Notes: generated by a model from the sequence alone, not told the origin. Counted from the stretch's first letter, positions 1 to 5,718 are shown. The stretch: DNA of 8,777 bases from Cloacibacillus sp. (GCF_020860125.1 NZ_JAJBUX010000034.1:1-8777), one strand, 5' to 3'. Numbers and translations: made by a program.

Positions 1-42
1 GCCGCAAAAGCGGCGGCGATCCACCTTCCTCAGAGAGGAAGG
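1..42. repeat. Two adjacent perfect small hairpins
   Basis: GCCGC-AAAA-GCGGC forms a 5-bp stem at 1-14. CCTTCCTC-AGA-GAGGAAGG forms an 8-bp stem with a 3-base loop at 24-42. Neither is followed by a U-tract on either strand, so they do not look like ordinary intrinsic terminators. The second hairpin followed by CTTTAAG resembles short interspersed repeats I recall from genomes of anaerobic gut bacteria. That comparison is memory only and needs a genome-wide search. Confidence 0.5.
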
Positions 43-52
43 CTTTAAGAAA

Positions 53-247
53 AAAACCGCTGTTTATCATCGATAGGGTAAAAGCTAAATCGGCGTTTAG
101 ACGTGCGAATAACGAAATAACTGAGGGCTTGGCAAGCGGAGGCGCACTAAAGTGCGGTGAGCATTACAAAGCCCTCAGTTATGAAGTTAGTCGTGCGTAT
201 AAACGCCGATTTACCGTTTCCCCCGCCCGAAGAAAACCGACGTTTAT
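53..247. repeat. Four copies of an AAAyCGnCGTTTA-like word
   Basis: A 13-15 base word occurs at 53-67 (AAAACCGCTGTTTAT), 86-99 (TAAATCGGCGTTTA), inverted at 200-213 (ATAAACGCCGATTTA, which starts one base earlier at 199), and at 233-247 (AAAACCGACGTTTAT). The two inner copies are the outer ends of the inverted-repeat arms. The two outer copies are direct repeats outside it. A similar word lies in another intergenic region at 4239-4252, which suggests a dispersed repeat family in this genome. The function is unknown. Confidence 0.45.
86..213. repeat. Large imperfect inverted repeat, about 130 bases
   Basis: The left arm is 86-130 and the right arm 169-213. Each is 45 bases long and aligns without gaps at 38 of 45 positions by hand. 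The 38-base loop contains a further small hairpin: CGCAC at 143-147 pairs with GTGCG at 152-156 around TAAA. The whole could fold as one long stem on either strand. A 15-bp direct repeat (53-67 and 233-247, 13 of 15 identical) borders it. Its nature is not clear. It could be a non-autonomous repeat element such as a MITE, or a long RNA hairpin. No transposase or obvious target-site duplication is visible. Confidence 0.7.
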
Positions 248-496
248 AAGCAGAGAGCCAAGACGCTGATTTTGTGTTTTGCGCGATAGGTGAGACATAA
301 AATCTTTTTATTTTCGTCGTCGAACCTAGTTCTCCCACTGATCGTTTTGTCTGTCCATCTGACATACAGATAACAAAATATCCCCATTTTATATCCCCAT
401 CCCGAAGACAGAGTGTAAGCCTCTCCCGGCAGGCGTTAAAAAACCTAAAATTTTCCTTTATTTTTAAGCATAAACTTTTAGTTGTGAAATGGGAGC

Positions 497-567
497 TATA
501 ATTGTTGTGATGACTAAAATTTTTCAAAATAATCATTTGCCTTTTTACTAGTGACTAAAATTATGAT
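497..567 (+). promoter_or_regulatory. Candidate promoter region and direct repeats before the first ykvI-like gene
   Basis: Two possible -10 hexamers are visible: a perfect TATAAT at 497-502 with no good -35, and TATGAT at 562-567 with a weak -35 (TTGCCT, 537-542) 19 bases upstream. The 11-mer TGACTAAAATT occurs at 511-521 and again at 552-562, a 41-base offset or about four helical turns. GTTGTGA occurs at 481-487 and 504-510, and once more at 2022-2028 before the second paralogue. These could be regulator sites. No known operator consensus was recognised. Confidence 0.35.
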
Positions 568-616
568 ATGGTGCAGATGTTAGAAATTTCACATTAAGGA
601 AAGGTCGTGCTATCTT

Positions 617-1714
617 ATGAGTGGGAACAAAGTTAGCTGGCTCAATGTGGTAAAGTTCGCGGGTGCGTTTATCGCGTTCTTGATCGGCGCCGGTTTCGCA
701 ACAGGACAAGAAGTTTTCCAGTACTTCGCCGCTTATGGCTATGAGGGCTTCTTGGTCGGACTCTTCGTTCTTATCTGTTTCGTCTACGTCGGCGGGGATT
801 TTATCGTCGCGGGTTTCAACGAGCATTTTAAAAACACAAATGACATCTATCGTTACTACTGCGGCAAGTATATCGGAGGCTTTTACGACTATTTCTCGAT
901 CGCCTTCATCTACATGTCGTATATCGTCATGCTCGGCGGCGCCGGCGCGACGGTCAACCAGTATTATCACCTTTCGCCGGTCGTCGGCGCCATCCTCATG
1001 ATGGTCCTCTCCGTGGGAACCGTCGTCTTCGGCCTTGGCAAAATAGTTGACGTCATCGGCTCTATCGGCCCCCTGATCGTCATTATCGCCATCGGCGTCG
1101 GACTCGCGGCCATCGTTACAAACCCCGGCGGCATCGCCGAGGGCGCACGTCTGATCGCCTCGGGAGAGCTTGATATCACAAGGGTCGGCAGCAACTGGTT
1201 CATGTCTGGCACCTCATACGTAGGCTTCTGCATGCTCTGGCTCGCGGCCTTCCTCGCGGCTATGGGCACCAAAGCCAACAGCAAGAAAGAGGCCGTCATC
1301 GGCACCACGCTGGGCGCCATCGGTTTCGTACTCGGCGCGATCATCCTCATGCTCGGGCTTCTCTCTAGCCTGCAGGATCTCTATACCTCCGATATCCCCT
1401 CGCTCATCATCGCTGAAAAAATCTGGCCGCCTCTCGCCACCATATTCTCGGTCATAATCATCGCCGGTATCTATACGACGGCCGTCCCCCTTCTCTGGTC
1501 GGTCTCGGCGAGATTCTCGCAGGAAAAGACGACGAAGTTCTACGGGCTCACAGCAGGGCTCGCGGTGATCGCCTGTTTCGTCGCCCTTGAGCTGCCCTTC
1601 CGTAAGATCGTCAACGTGATCTACGGAGTAAACGGCTACGTCGGCATCCTCCTGATCTTCTTCATGCTCGCCAAGACCTGCGGCATAACGAAAAAACTCG
1701 CAAAGCAGAAGTAA
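617..1714 (+). CDS. YkvI family membrane protein, probable transporter (copy 1)
   Basis: This 365-residue polytopic inner-membrane protein belongs to the uncharacterised YkvI family, which is related to the LeuT-fold (APC superfamily) sodium-coupled amino acid carriers. The substrate is unknown. About ten hydrophobic segments can be read, roughly at 11-28, 43-66, 92-116, 122-141, 143-167, 196-218, 227-250, 270-297, 308-326 and 331-353. The GAGFATGQE motif at 24-32 lies in the first segment, where LeuT-fold proteins have an unwound helix that binds ion and substrate. Other conserved stretches are the region at 73-92 (NTNDIYRYY, GGFYDY) and VPLLWSVSARFSQE at 290-303. The ATG at 617 is the only in-frame start. 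A purine-rich AAGGAAAGG lies 12 bases upstream, which is a long spacing. A good terminator follows, so the gene is probably monocistronic. It aligns without gaps to the next gene at about 70% identity by hand count. The length is close to that of other members, about 350 residues. Confidence 0.85.
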   Translation: MSGNKVSWLNVVKFAGAFIAFLIGAGFATGQEVFQYFAAYGYEGFLVGLFVLICFVYVGGDFIVAGFNEHFKNTNDIYRYYCGKYIGGFYDYFSIAFIYMSYIVMLGGAGATVNQYYHLSPVVGAILMMVLSVGTVVFGLGKIVDVIGSIGPLIVIIAIGVGLAAIVTNPGGIAEGARLIASGELDITRVGSNWFMSGTSYVGFCMLWLAAFLAAMGTKANSKKEAVIGTTLGAIGFVLGAIILMLGLLSSLQDLYTSDIPSLIIAEKIWPPLATIFSVIIIAGIYTTAVPLLWSVSARFSQEKTTKFYGLTAGLAVIACFVALELPFRKIVNVIYGVNGYVGILLIFFMLAKTCGITKKLAKQK

Positions 1715-1736
1715 CCTCTAATATATCTAAGAAATA

Positions 1737-1776
1737 TAAAGGGGCGGGAGGAGCGATACTCTTCCCGCCCTTTTGT
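1737..1776 (+). terminator. Intrinsic terminator of the first ykvI-like gene
   Basis: A 12-bp stem pairs 1742-1753 (starting GGGCGGGA) with 1759-1770 (ending TCCCGCCC), with one G-U pair and a 5-base loop, followed by TTTTGTGT. It begins 27 bases after the stop codon. A perfect 12-bp palindrome, TGTGCCGGCACA (1776-1787), follows immediately. Confidence 0.85.
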
Positions 1777-2066
1777 GTGCCGGCACAGCTAAAAGAAAAA
1801 TTTTTAGTCGTTTGAACATTAAAACACAAAGACTTTTTTGCCTTTATCATTTATAATATACGCCATTGCAGGTAAAAAACTTAATAAAGATGGGTGAATC
1901 GCTAAAATATATAATAAATGACATACAGCTCTGAATCAACGGTTTAACTTTATACGCTTAAACTGCAAAATATTCGATGTTTCTGTAATGGGAAGGTTTT
2001 CCCTATTTTTTAGTAACCATCGTTGTGAAAAATTTAACTAAGATTTGAAGGGACAGTGGTGTTGAT
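1777..2066 (+). other. AT-rich intergenic region and leader of the second ykvI-like gene
   Basis: Together with the preceding terminator this makes about 350 bases without a gene between the two paralogues. It holds TATAAT hexamers at 1852-1857 and 1910-1915, neither with a convincing -35. A small stem, GGGAA-GGTT-TTCCC (1990-2003), is followed within three bases by TTTTTT (2006-2011). That could be a weak terminator or attenuator in the leader. GTTGTGA (2022-2028) is shared with the region before copy 1. A promoter is expected here but I cannot place it. Confidence 0.5.
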
Positions 2067-3155
2067 ATGAATAGAGAAAAGGTCAGCTGGTCTAATGTAA
2101 TTAAGTTCGCGGGAGCGTTTATCGCCTTCCTTATCGGTTCCGGTTTCGCAACGGGACAGGAGATACTTCAATATTTCACAGCCTACGGCATGAAGGGGCT
2201 TCTGGCGGGGCTCTTTACCCTCGTCTGCCTCGTCTATGTCGGCGGGGATTTCATCGTCACCGGCTTCCGCGAGCGTTTCTCAAACACCAACGATATTTAC
2301 AGATATTACTGCGGTAAGTATATCGGCGGCTTCTATGACTATTTCGCCATCGCCTTTCTCTATATGTCATATATCGTCATGGTGGCCGGCGCCGGCGCGA
2401 CTCTCGCGCAGTACTACGGACTGCCGACATTCGTCGGCTGCATCGGAATGGCTTTCGTCTCCGCCTTCACCGTCACCTTCGGCCTTGGCAGGATCGTCGA
2501 CGTTATCGGGACGATCGGGCCCGCGATCGTTTTGTTCGCGATCGGCATCGGCCTGGCCGCCATTTTCAAAAACCCCGAGGGCATAGCCCGGGGAGCGCAG
2601 ATGATAGAGGCCGCGGAGGTCGAGATGACGAAGGTCGGCACAAACTGGTTCACCTCCGGCATGTCCTATGTGGGCTTCTCAATGCTCTGGCTCGCCGCCT
2701 TTCTCGCGGCGATGGGACAGAAGGCGAACTCCGCGAAGGAGGCCGTCATCGGCACGACGCTCGGCGCGACCGGTTTTGTCGTCGGGATCATCATTATGAT
2801 GCTCGGCCTGCTTGCCAACCTTGACGCCGTCGCGATGACGGATATCCCCTCGCTTATTCTCGCGGAGAGGATATATCCGCCGATCGCCACCGTATTCTCC
2901 CTCATCATCATGGGCGGCATCTACACCACCTCCGTGCCGCTTCTCTGGTCCGTCTCAGCCCGTTTCTCACAGGAGATGACACGTAAATTTTATCTGCTCA
3001 CGGTCGGGCTCGCCGTCTCCGGGTGCATCATCGGCCTGCTGCTGCCCTTTCAGCGTATCGTCAATATCATCTACGGCATCAACGGCTATGTCGGCATTAT
3101 GCTGATCCTCTTCATGATCGTGACGACGGTCAGAAACATGAAAAAAGCCGCCTAA
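2067..3155 (+). CDS. YkvI family membrane protein, probable transporter (copy 2)
   Basis: This is a 362-residue paralogue of the preceding gene with the same hydrophobic layout of about ten segments. By hand count 254 of 362 aligned positions are identical and no gaps are needed until the C-terminus. The first-helix motif reads GSGFATGQE (24-32), with Ser in place of the Ala of copy 1. The regions at 73-92, 199-216 and 290-303 are almost unchanged. The most divergent stretches are 121-130, 181-190, 251-260 and the last dozen residues, which are mostly predicted loops and the tail. This fits two carriers with the same core but possibly different specificity or regulation. The ATG at 2067 is the only plausible start. 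AAGGGA at 2048-2053 lies 13 bases upstream, an unusually long spacing that copy 1 shares. The gene has its own leader and terminator. Substrate and direction of transport are not known for the family. Confidence 0.85.
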   Translation: MNREKVSWSNVIKFAGAFIAFLIGSGFATGQEILQYFTAYGMKGLLAGLFTLVCLVYVGGDFIVTGFRERFSNTNDIYRYYCGKYIGGFYDYFAIAFLYMSYIVMVAGAGATLAQYYGLPTFVGCIGMAFVSAFTVTFGLGRIVDVIGTIGPAIVLFAIGIGLAAIFKNPEGIARGAQMIEAAEVEMTKVGTNWFTSGMSYVGFSMLWLAAFLAAMGQKANSAKEAVIGTTLGATGFVVGIIIMMLGLLANLDAVAMTDIPSLILAERIYPPIATVFSLIIMGGIYTTSVPLLWSVSARFSQEMTRKFYLLTVGLAVSGCIIGLLLPFQRIVNIIYGINGYVGIMLILFMIVTTVRNMKKAA

Positions 3156-3187
3156 GGACAAAACCTCAGCCAAAACTGCATACGAAG

Positions 3188-3224
3188 GAGCCCGGCGCAA
3201 AATTTGTGCACCGGGCTCATCTAT
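3188..3224. terminator. Probable terminator between convergent genes
   Basis: An 8-bp stem GAGCCCGG (3188-3195) / CCGGGCTC (3211-3218) continues past one mismatch into GCA/TGC around a 7-base loop. It sits 32 bases after the stop of the second ykvI-like gene and about 50 bases beyond the stop of the convergent hydrolase. The tail is T-poor (ATCTATTT on plus, CTTCGT on minus), so termination may be modest. Plus-strand use is the better fit. Confidence 0.55.
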
Positions 3225-3268
3225 TTAAGTCTGTCAATTACCGCCGCCGGTCCGTTTTATGTTCCGGG

Positions 3269-4165
3269 CTAGAAACACTCATAGAAGTTGCGCAGCGTCC
3301 AGTAGAAGATGTGCGGCTGTTCGAGATAAGAGGTCTGGGAGGCGTCGGGGATGACGGCCATACGTGAACCGGGTATCAGCGAACGGTAGTATTCGCAGCT
3401 CTGCTGGCGGACCTGGTCGAACTCTCCGCATATCAGCAGCACCGCGATCTTGATGCTGCGCAGTTTGTCGGTGATGTCTATATCTTTCAGGATACCCTCG
3501 CAGGTAAATTCGCTGGGCCCCCACATGTGGCGGTAGACCATCATGCCGGAGGCCGTCTTCGGCTTGAGCGGCGTCGCCCGGTGGCCCGCCCGGTTGACGG
3601 TCGAGAGGCGGTAGCGGAAGTTATCGTTGTATTTCTTGATGATGTCCTGGTAGTAGCGCCCGTCAAAATGATGTTCCCTCTCGCACTGCTCCACCGTCTC
3701 AAGATAGTCTCCCCCAAGCTCGGCGAGGCGCTGTTTCGCGTCGGCTATCCAGATCTTCGTGCTGACGAGCGGGCTGATCATCGTGATGGATATTACGGGC
3801 GAGGGGCTGACGCGCAGCACATGCTCGGCGGCGAGGTATGCGCCCCACGAACGTCCGATGAGGTGAAGTTTGGGAGCTCCGATGGCGGCGATAAGGCTGC
3901 CCAGCGATTCTATATACCGCTCCGGCGTCCACAGGGATTCCTCTCCCGTATGCGAACGTTCGTCGCAGCCCAGCTGGTTGTAAAGATATACCGTGCGGTC
4001 CTCGGCAAGCATCTCCGCCATCGGCCGGAAGGATTCAATGTTGCCGCCCGGGCCTCCGTGGATGTAGAGGACGGGAATATTTTGGCTATTCTCCGCACCA
4101 TAGATGTTAAGGCTGATAAAGCCTCCGGGAACATTGATGTACTCAGTTTTCATACTGACAGCCAT
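3269..4165 (-). CDS. Proline iminopeptidase-like alpha/beta hydrolase, catalytic His position is Gln
   Basis: This 298-residue cytoplasmic protein has the alpha/beta-hydrolase fold of peptidase family S33 (prolyl aminopeptidases). Visible motifs are the oxyanion loop HGGPGG (36-41), YNQLGC (62-67), the nucleophile elbow G-R-S-W-G with Ser106, the family-specific GPSEF (216-220, Glu219), and GEFD with the acid Asp250. Against the archaeal tricorn-interacting factor F1, as I remember it, the C-terminal half aligns closely. Two key positions differ: the F1 Glu after the catalytic Asp is Gln251, and the catalytic His in its SHLTMWE motif is Gln277 (SQTSYLE). Codon 3335-3337 reads CAG. The protein may therefore be inactive, altered in specificity, or use another residue such as His285. 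The start is set by AAGGAGG (plus strand 4174-4180), 8 bases before the ATG. A second ATG at residue 5 is less well placed. It has its own promoter and a long leader. Confidence 0.85.
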   Translation of the reverse strand: MAVSMKTEYINVPGGFISLNIYGAENSQNIPVLYIHGGPGGNIESFRPMAEMLAEDRTVYLYNQLGCDERSHTGEESLWTPERYIESLGSLIAAIGAPKLHLIGRSWGAYLAAEHVLRVSPSPVISITMISPLVSTKIWIADAKQRLAELGGDYLETVEQCEREHHFDGRYYQDIIKKYNDNFRYRLSTVNRAGHRATPLKPKTASGMMVYRHMWGPSEFTCEGILKDIDITDKLRSIKIAVLLICGEFDQVRQQSCEYYRSLIPGSRMAVIPDASQTSYLEQPHIFYWTLRNFYECF

Positions 4166-4202
4166 TACTATCGCCTCCTTGTTTTACTTTCGCTCCGTTC
4201 TT

Positions 4203-4336
4203 GAGAAACCGCCGGTTACGCGCGCCGTCAAAAAGACAAACCGCGTTTTATTACAGAAACCTGAGTTATCCCCTCTCGCGGGGAGCTTCGTCTAAACCGG
4301 CGGCACGGACGTATAGGATCTAAAAAACGCCGTCCG
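4203..4336 (-). other. Structured 5' leader of the hydrolase gene
   Basis: This stretch lies in the untranslated leader predicted from the promoter at 4355-4383. A 9-bp long-range stem pairs 4209-4217 with 4295-4303 (CCGCCGGTT / AACCGGCGG) and closes a domain. Inside it are a TCCCC/GGGGA hairpin (4269-4273/4280-4284) and a GTC-AAAAA-GAC hairpin (4227-4237). Outside, CGGACG/CGTCCG pairs 4306-4311 with 4331-4336. I do not recognise a known riboswitch class. It shares short words with the repeat region at 50-250, for example CTAAAyCGGCG at 85-95 and 4293-4303, and CCTsAGTTAT. It may therefore be a member of a dispersed repeat family and not a regulatory RNA. Confidence 0.45.
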
Positions 4337-4354
4337 AGCGCTTTGAACAAGATA

Positions 4355-4383
4355 ATTATAGCACAATATTCTGACAATATTAA
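4355..4383 (-). promoter_or_regulatory. Extended -10 promoter for the hydrolase gene
   Basis: Read on the minus strand, TGC-TATAAT gives a perfect extended -10 (hexamer at plus 4355-4360, TGC at 4361-4363). TTAATA (plus 4378-4383) acts as a 4-of-6 -35 at a 17-base spacing. Transcription would start near 4348 and give a leader of about 180 bases before the ATG at 4165. The hydrolase is therefore probably transcribed separately from queT, which ends at 4432. Confidence 0.6.
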
Positions 4384-4431
4384 GTCTAAAATAGATGTAA
4401 TTGCGATAAATAAGGAGGGCTGACGCTTGTT

Positions 4432-4914
4432 TCAGCGATATTTTTCAAGGATTTTTGAACGTTTGATGTATAAGATCAAGGGTATGCCGATGGCGTAACA
4501 GATGACCGCCTGGCTCACGCCGATGTAGAGCATGGACAGAAGCATCGGCGTTGCGGAGAGCACGGCGATATAGGCGCCGACCACAACGGCGTTGATGACG
4601 ACAGGCGGCAGGGCCGCGAGCCAAACGTTAGGCATCTTCGCCGTCATCCAGGCGGCGGCAAGGGTCGCCGCGCTACCGAGGATGATATCGGTCAATCCGA
4701 AGCCGCCAAGCATATTTGAGACCAAACAGCCGATAAAGAGGCCCGGCACCGCCTCCGGCAGACAGAAGGGCAGCAGCGTCAGCGCCTCGGAGACCCGGAA
4801 CTGGACAGGGCCGAAGGATATCGGCGCCAAGACAAAGGTGATTCCCGTATAGAGGGCGGCGATCAGGGCGGAGAGCGCTATTCTGTGCGTGGTAAAAAAT
4901 CTTTTATTTTCCAT
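4432..4914 (-). CDS. queT: QueT family transporter, queuosine precursor ECF substrate-binding component
   Basis: This 160-residue integral membrane protein is of the QueT family, the substrate-binding S component of energy-coupling factor importers. The family is thought to take up queuosine precursors such as preQ1 or queuine for tRNA modification. It would need a shared EcfA/A'/T module, which is not in this window. Five or six hydrophobic segments are visible, roughly 11-30, 45-66, 72-92, 97-120, 123-134 and 135-150. Family motifs include FRVSEALTLLPF (39-50), the GCLVSN-GGFG stretch (62-73) and DIILGSAATLAAA (76-88). The C-terminus is basic (KRSKILEKYR). Only the ATG at 4914 is available as a start, and there is no Shine-Dalgarno sequence before it. 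A perfect TATAAT lies just 7 bases upstream, so the mRNA is probably leaderless. In many Firmicutes queT is controlled by a preQ1 riboswitch. There is no room for one here unless transcription starts further upstream. Confidence 0.87.
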   Translation of the reverse strand: MENKRFFTTHRIALSALIAALYTGITFVLAPISFGPVQFRVSEALTLLPFCLPEAVPGLFIGCLVSNMLGGFGLTDIILGSAATLAAAWMTAKMPNVWLAALPPVVINAVVVGAYIAVLSATPMLLSMLYIGVSQAVICYAIGIPLILYIKRSKILEKYR

Positions 4915-4921
4915 GGGGTGT

Positions 4922-4929
4922 ATTATACT
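4922..4929. promoter_or_regulatory. Overlapping divergent -10 boxes for queT and fdhD
   Basis: The near-palindrome GTATTATAC contains TATAAT on the minus strand (plus coordinates 4922-4927) and TATACT on the plus strand (4924-4929). The minus box would start queT transcription at about its own ATG. The plus box would start fdhD near 4936, giving a leader of about 18 bases. Neither has a good -35. Because the boxes share bases, polymerase should be able to occupy only one direction at a time. Confidence 0.5.
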
Positions 4930-4938
4930 ACAAAAAGA

Positions 4939-4946
4939 GAGGAGGG
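4939..4946 (+). promoter_or_regulatory. Ribosome binding site that sets the fdhD start
   Basis: GAGGAGGG ends 7 bases before the ATG at 4954. The open frame extends back to an ATG at 4885, but that start would overlap queT and the promoter and has no such site. The 4954 start is therefore preferred. Confidence 0.8.
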
Positions 4947-4953
4947 TGCCGAA

Positions 4954-5673
4954 ATGGAGGGTCCGGTCAGAAGGATAGAGATAATCAGGGTCAGTTCCGC
5001 GGATGAACCGCTCGCCGTGGAGGACGAGCTGCTCTCGGAGAGGGCGGTATCCCTTTATATAGACGGAAAATATGACGGTTCCGCGGTGATCACCGCGGGA
5101 AGCGAAGAGCTGTGGGCGGCGGGAAATATGCGCTGCCGCGGCCTGATTTCATCTTATGGCGATATCGAAAAAATCTCGTCCGGCGGATACCGGGTAGACG
5201 TTATTCTTAAAAGGAAACCGATTGAGGTCAAGCCCGAACCGCTGCCGCTGAAGTGGAGCGTCGGCGCGTCTGTCGTCCGGCGGAAGATCGCCGAGCTCGC
5301 CGGAGCGGAGCTTTACCGCCGCACCGGCTGCCTCCATGTGGCGCTGCTCTCCTCCGTGCGGGGAAAGACGCTCTTTTCCGCCGAGGATATCAGCCGCCAC
5401 AACGCGGTGGACAAGGCCGTCGGCTGGCTTCTGCGCAGCGGTATCAACGCTGCTTCGTCGCTGCTTTTTATCTCGGGGCGCATGCCGGAGGACATGGTCC
5501 AAAAGGCCGTCTGCGCCGGCATTCCCTTCATCGCGAGCGTCTCCGCCCCCACGGCCGACGCCGTAACCGCGGCGCGCGCGGCGAACATCACGATGATCGG
5601 TTTCGCGCGCGGCGGCTCTTTTAATATTTACAGCGCCGCCGGCAGGGTCGCTTTACGGGAAAAAGAGCTATAA
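4954..5673 (+). CDS. fdhD: FdhD-family formate dehydrogenase accessory protein lacking CxxC
   Basis: This 239-residue cytoplasmic protein is of the FdhD family. In E. coli FdhD passes sulfur from the cysteine desulfurase IscS to the molybdenum or tungsten bis-MGD cofactor of formate dehydrogenase. Conserved family features are TGCLHVA (124-130, usually TGGxHxA), EDISRHNAVDK (144-154, usually EDVGRHNAVDK), SGRMPEDMVQKA (174-185), SAPT (197-200) and IGFARG (215-220). The N-terminal part (18-75) is more divergent. Cysteines occur only at 61, 126 and 187. The CxxC loop expected just before the C-terminal domain (Cys121/Cys124 in E. coli) is replaced by WSVGAS around 101-106. The protein is also shorter than E. 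coli FdhD, about 277 residues. Sulfur transfer would then need another cysteine, or the protein does something else, such as cofactor binding alone. No formate dehydrogenase gene lies in the window. gpsA starts 52 bases downstream and is probably co-transcribed. Confidence 0.85.
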   Translation: MEGPVRRIEIIRVSSADEPLAVEDELLSERAVSLYIDGKYDGSAVITAGSEELWAAGNMRCRGLISSYGDIEKISSGGYRVDVILKRKPIEVKPEPLPLKWSVGASVVRRKIAELAGAELYRRTGCLHVALLSSVRGKTLFSAEDISRHNAVDKAVGWLLRSGINAASSLLFISGRMPEDMVQKAVCAGIPFIASVSAPTADAVTAARAANITMIGFARGGSFNIYSAAGRVALREKEL

Positions 5674-5713
5674 TAGCAAAATGCACGAAAGATGCAGCAA
5701 GAGAATATTGAAC

Positions 5714-5718
5714 GGAGG
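5714..5718 (+). promoter_or_regulatory. Ribosome binding site that sets the TTG start of gpsA
   Basis: GGAGG lies 7 bases before TTG at 5726-5728. The upstream in-frame ATG at 5681 would add 15 residues before the Rossmann glycine motif and has no ribosome binding site. A TATAAT at 5669-5674 overlaps the fdhD stop codon and could be an internal -10, but no -35 accompanies it. Confidence 0.75.

Larger units (their letters stand above)
1..616. other. Intergenic region with hairpins and repeats, no convincing gene
   Basis: I find no supported coding region here. The longest open frame (minus strand, 147-536) has no ribosome binding site, no family resemblance and low-complexity character, and part of it is a translation of the inverted repeat. 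The left part (1-250) is built from hairpins and repeated words. The right part (250-616) becomes AT-rich and holds the probable regulatory region of the first YkvI gene. If an upstream gene ends before position 1, its terminator is not recognisable inside the window. Confidence 0.6.

Noticed and set aside
147..536. 129-codon open frame on the minus strand in the left intergenic region
   Set aside because: It has no ribosome binding site and no recognisable domain, and it runs through the inverted repeat, which explains part of its length. It is more likely spurious.
3527..4204. 225-codon plus-strand frame opposite the hydrolase
   Set aside because: It is antisense to a gene with clear family motifs, has no ribosome site, and its composition is typical of a shadow frame.
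4203..4303. Known riboswitch classes (preQ1, TPP, SAM, lysine, T-box) in the hydrolase leader
   Set aside because: None of the conserved core words of these classes could be found. The structure alone does not identify a class.
4419..4436. GCTGA/TCAGC hairpin at the end of queT as a terminator
   Set aside because: The stem is only 5 bp with an 8-base loop and a CCTCCTTATTT tail. It is too weak to call.
4915..4950. preQ1 riboswitch upstream of queT
   Set aside because: Only 7 bases separate the -10 from the start codon, and no preQ1 aptamer-like sequence is visible on the minus strand nearby.
4885..4953. N-terminal extension of FdhD from the upstream ATG
   Set aside because: It would overlap queT and the probable promoter. 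The ATG at 4954 has an ideal ribosome binding site and the extension shows no family similarity.
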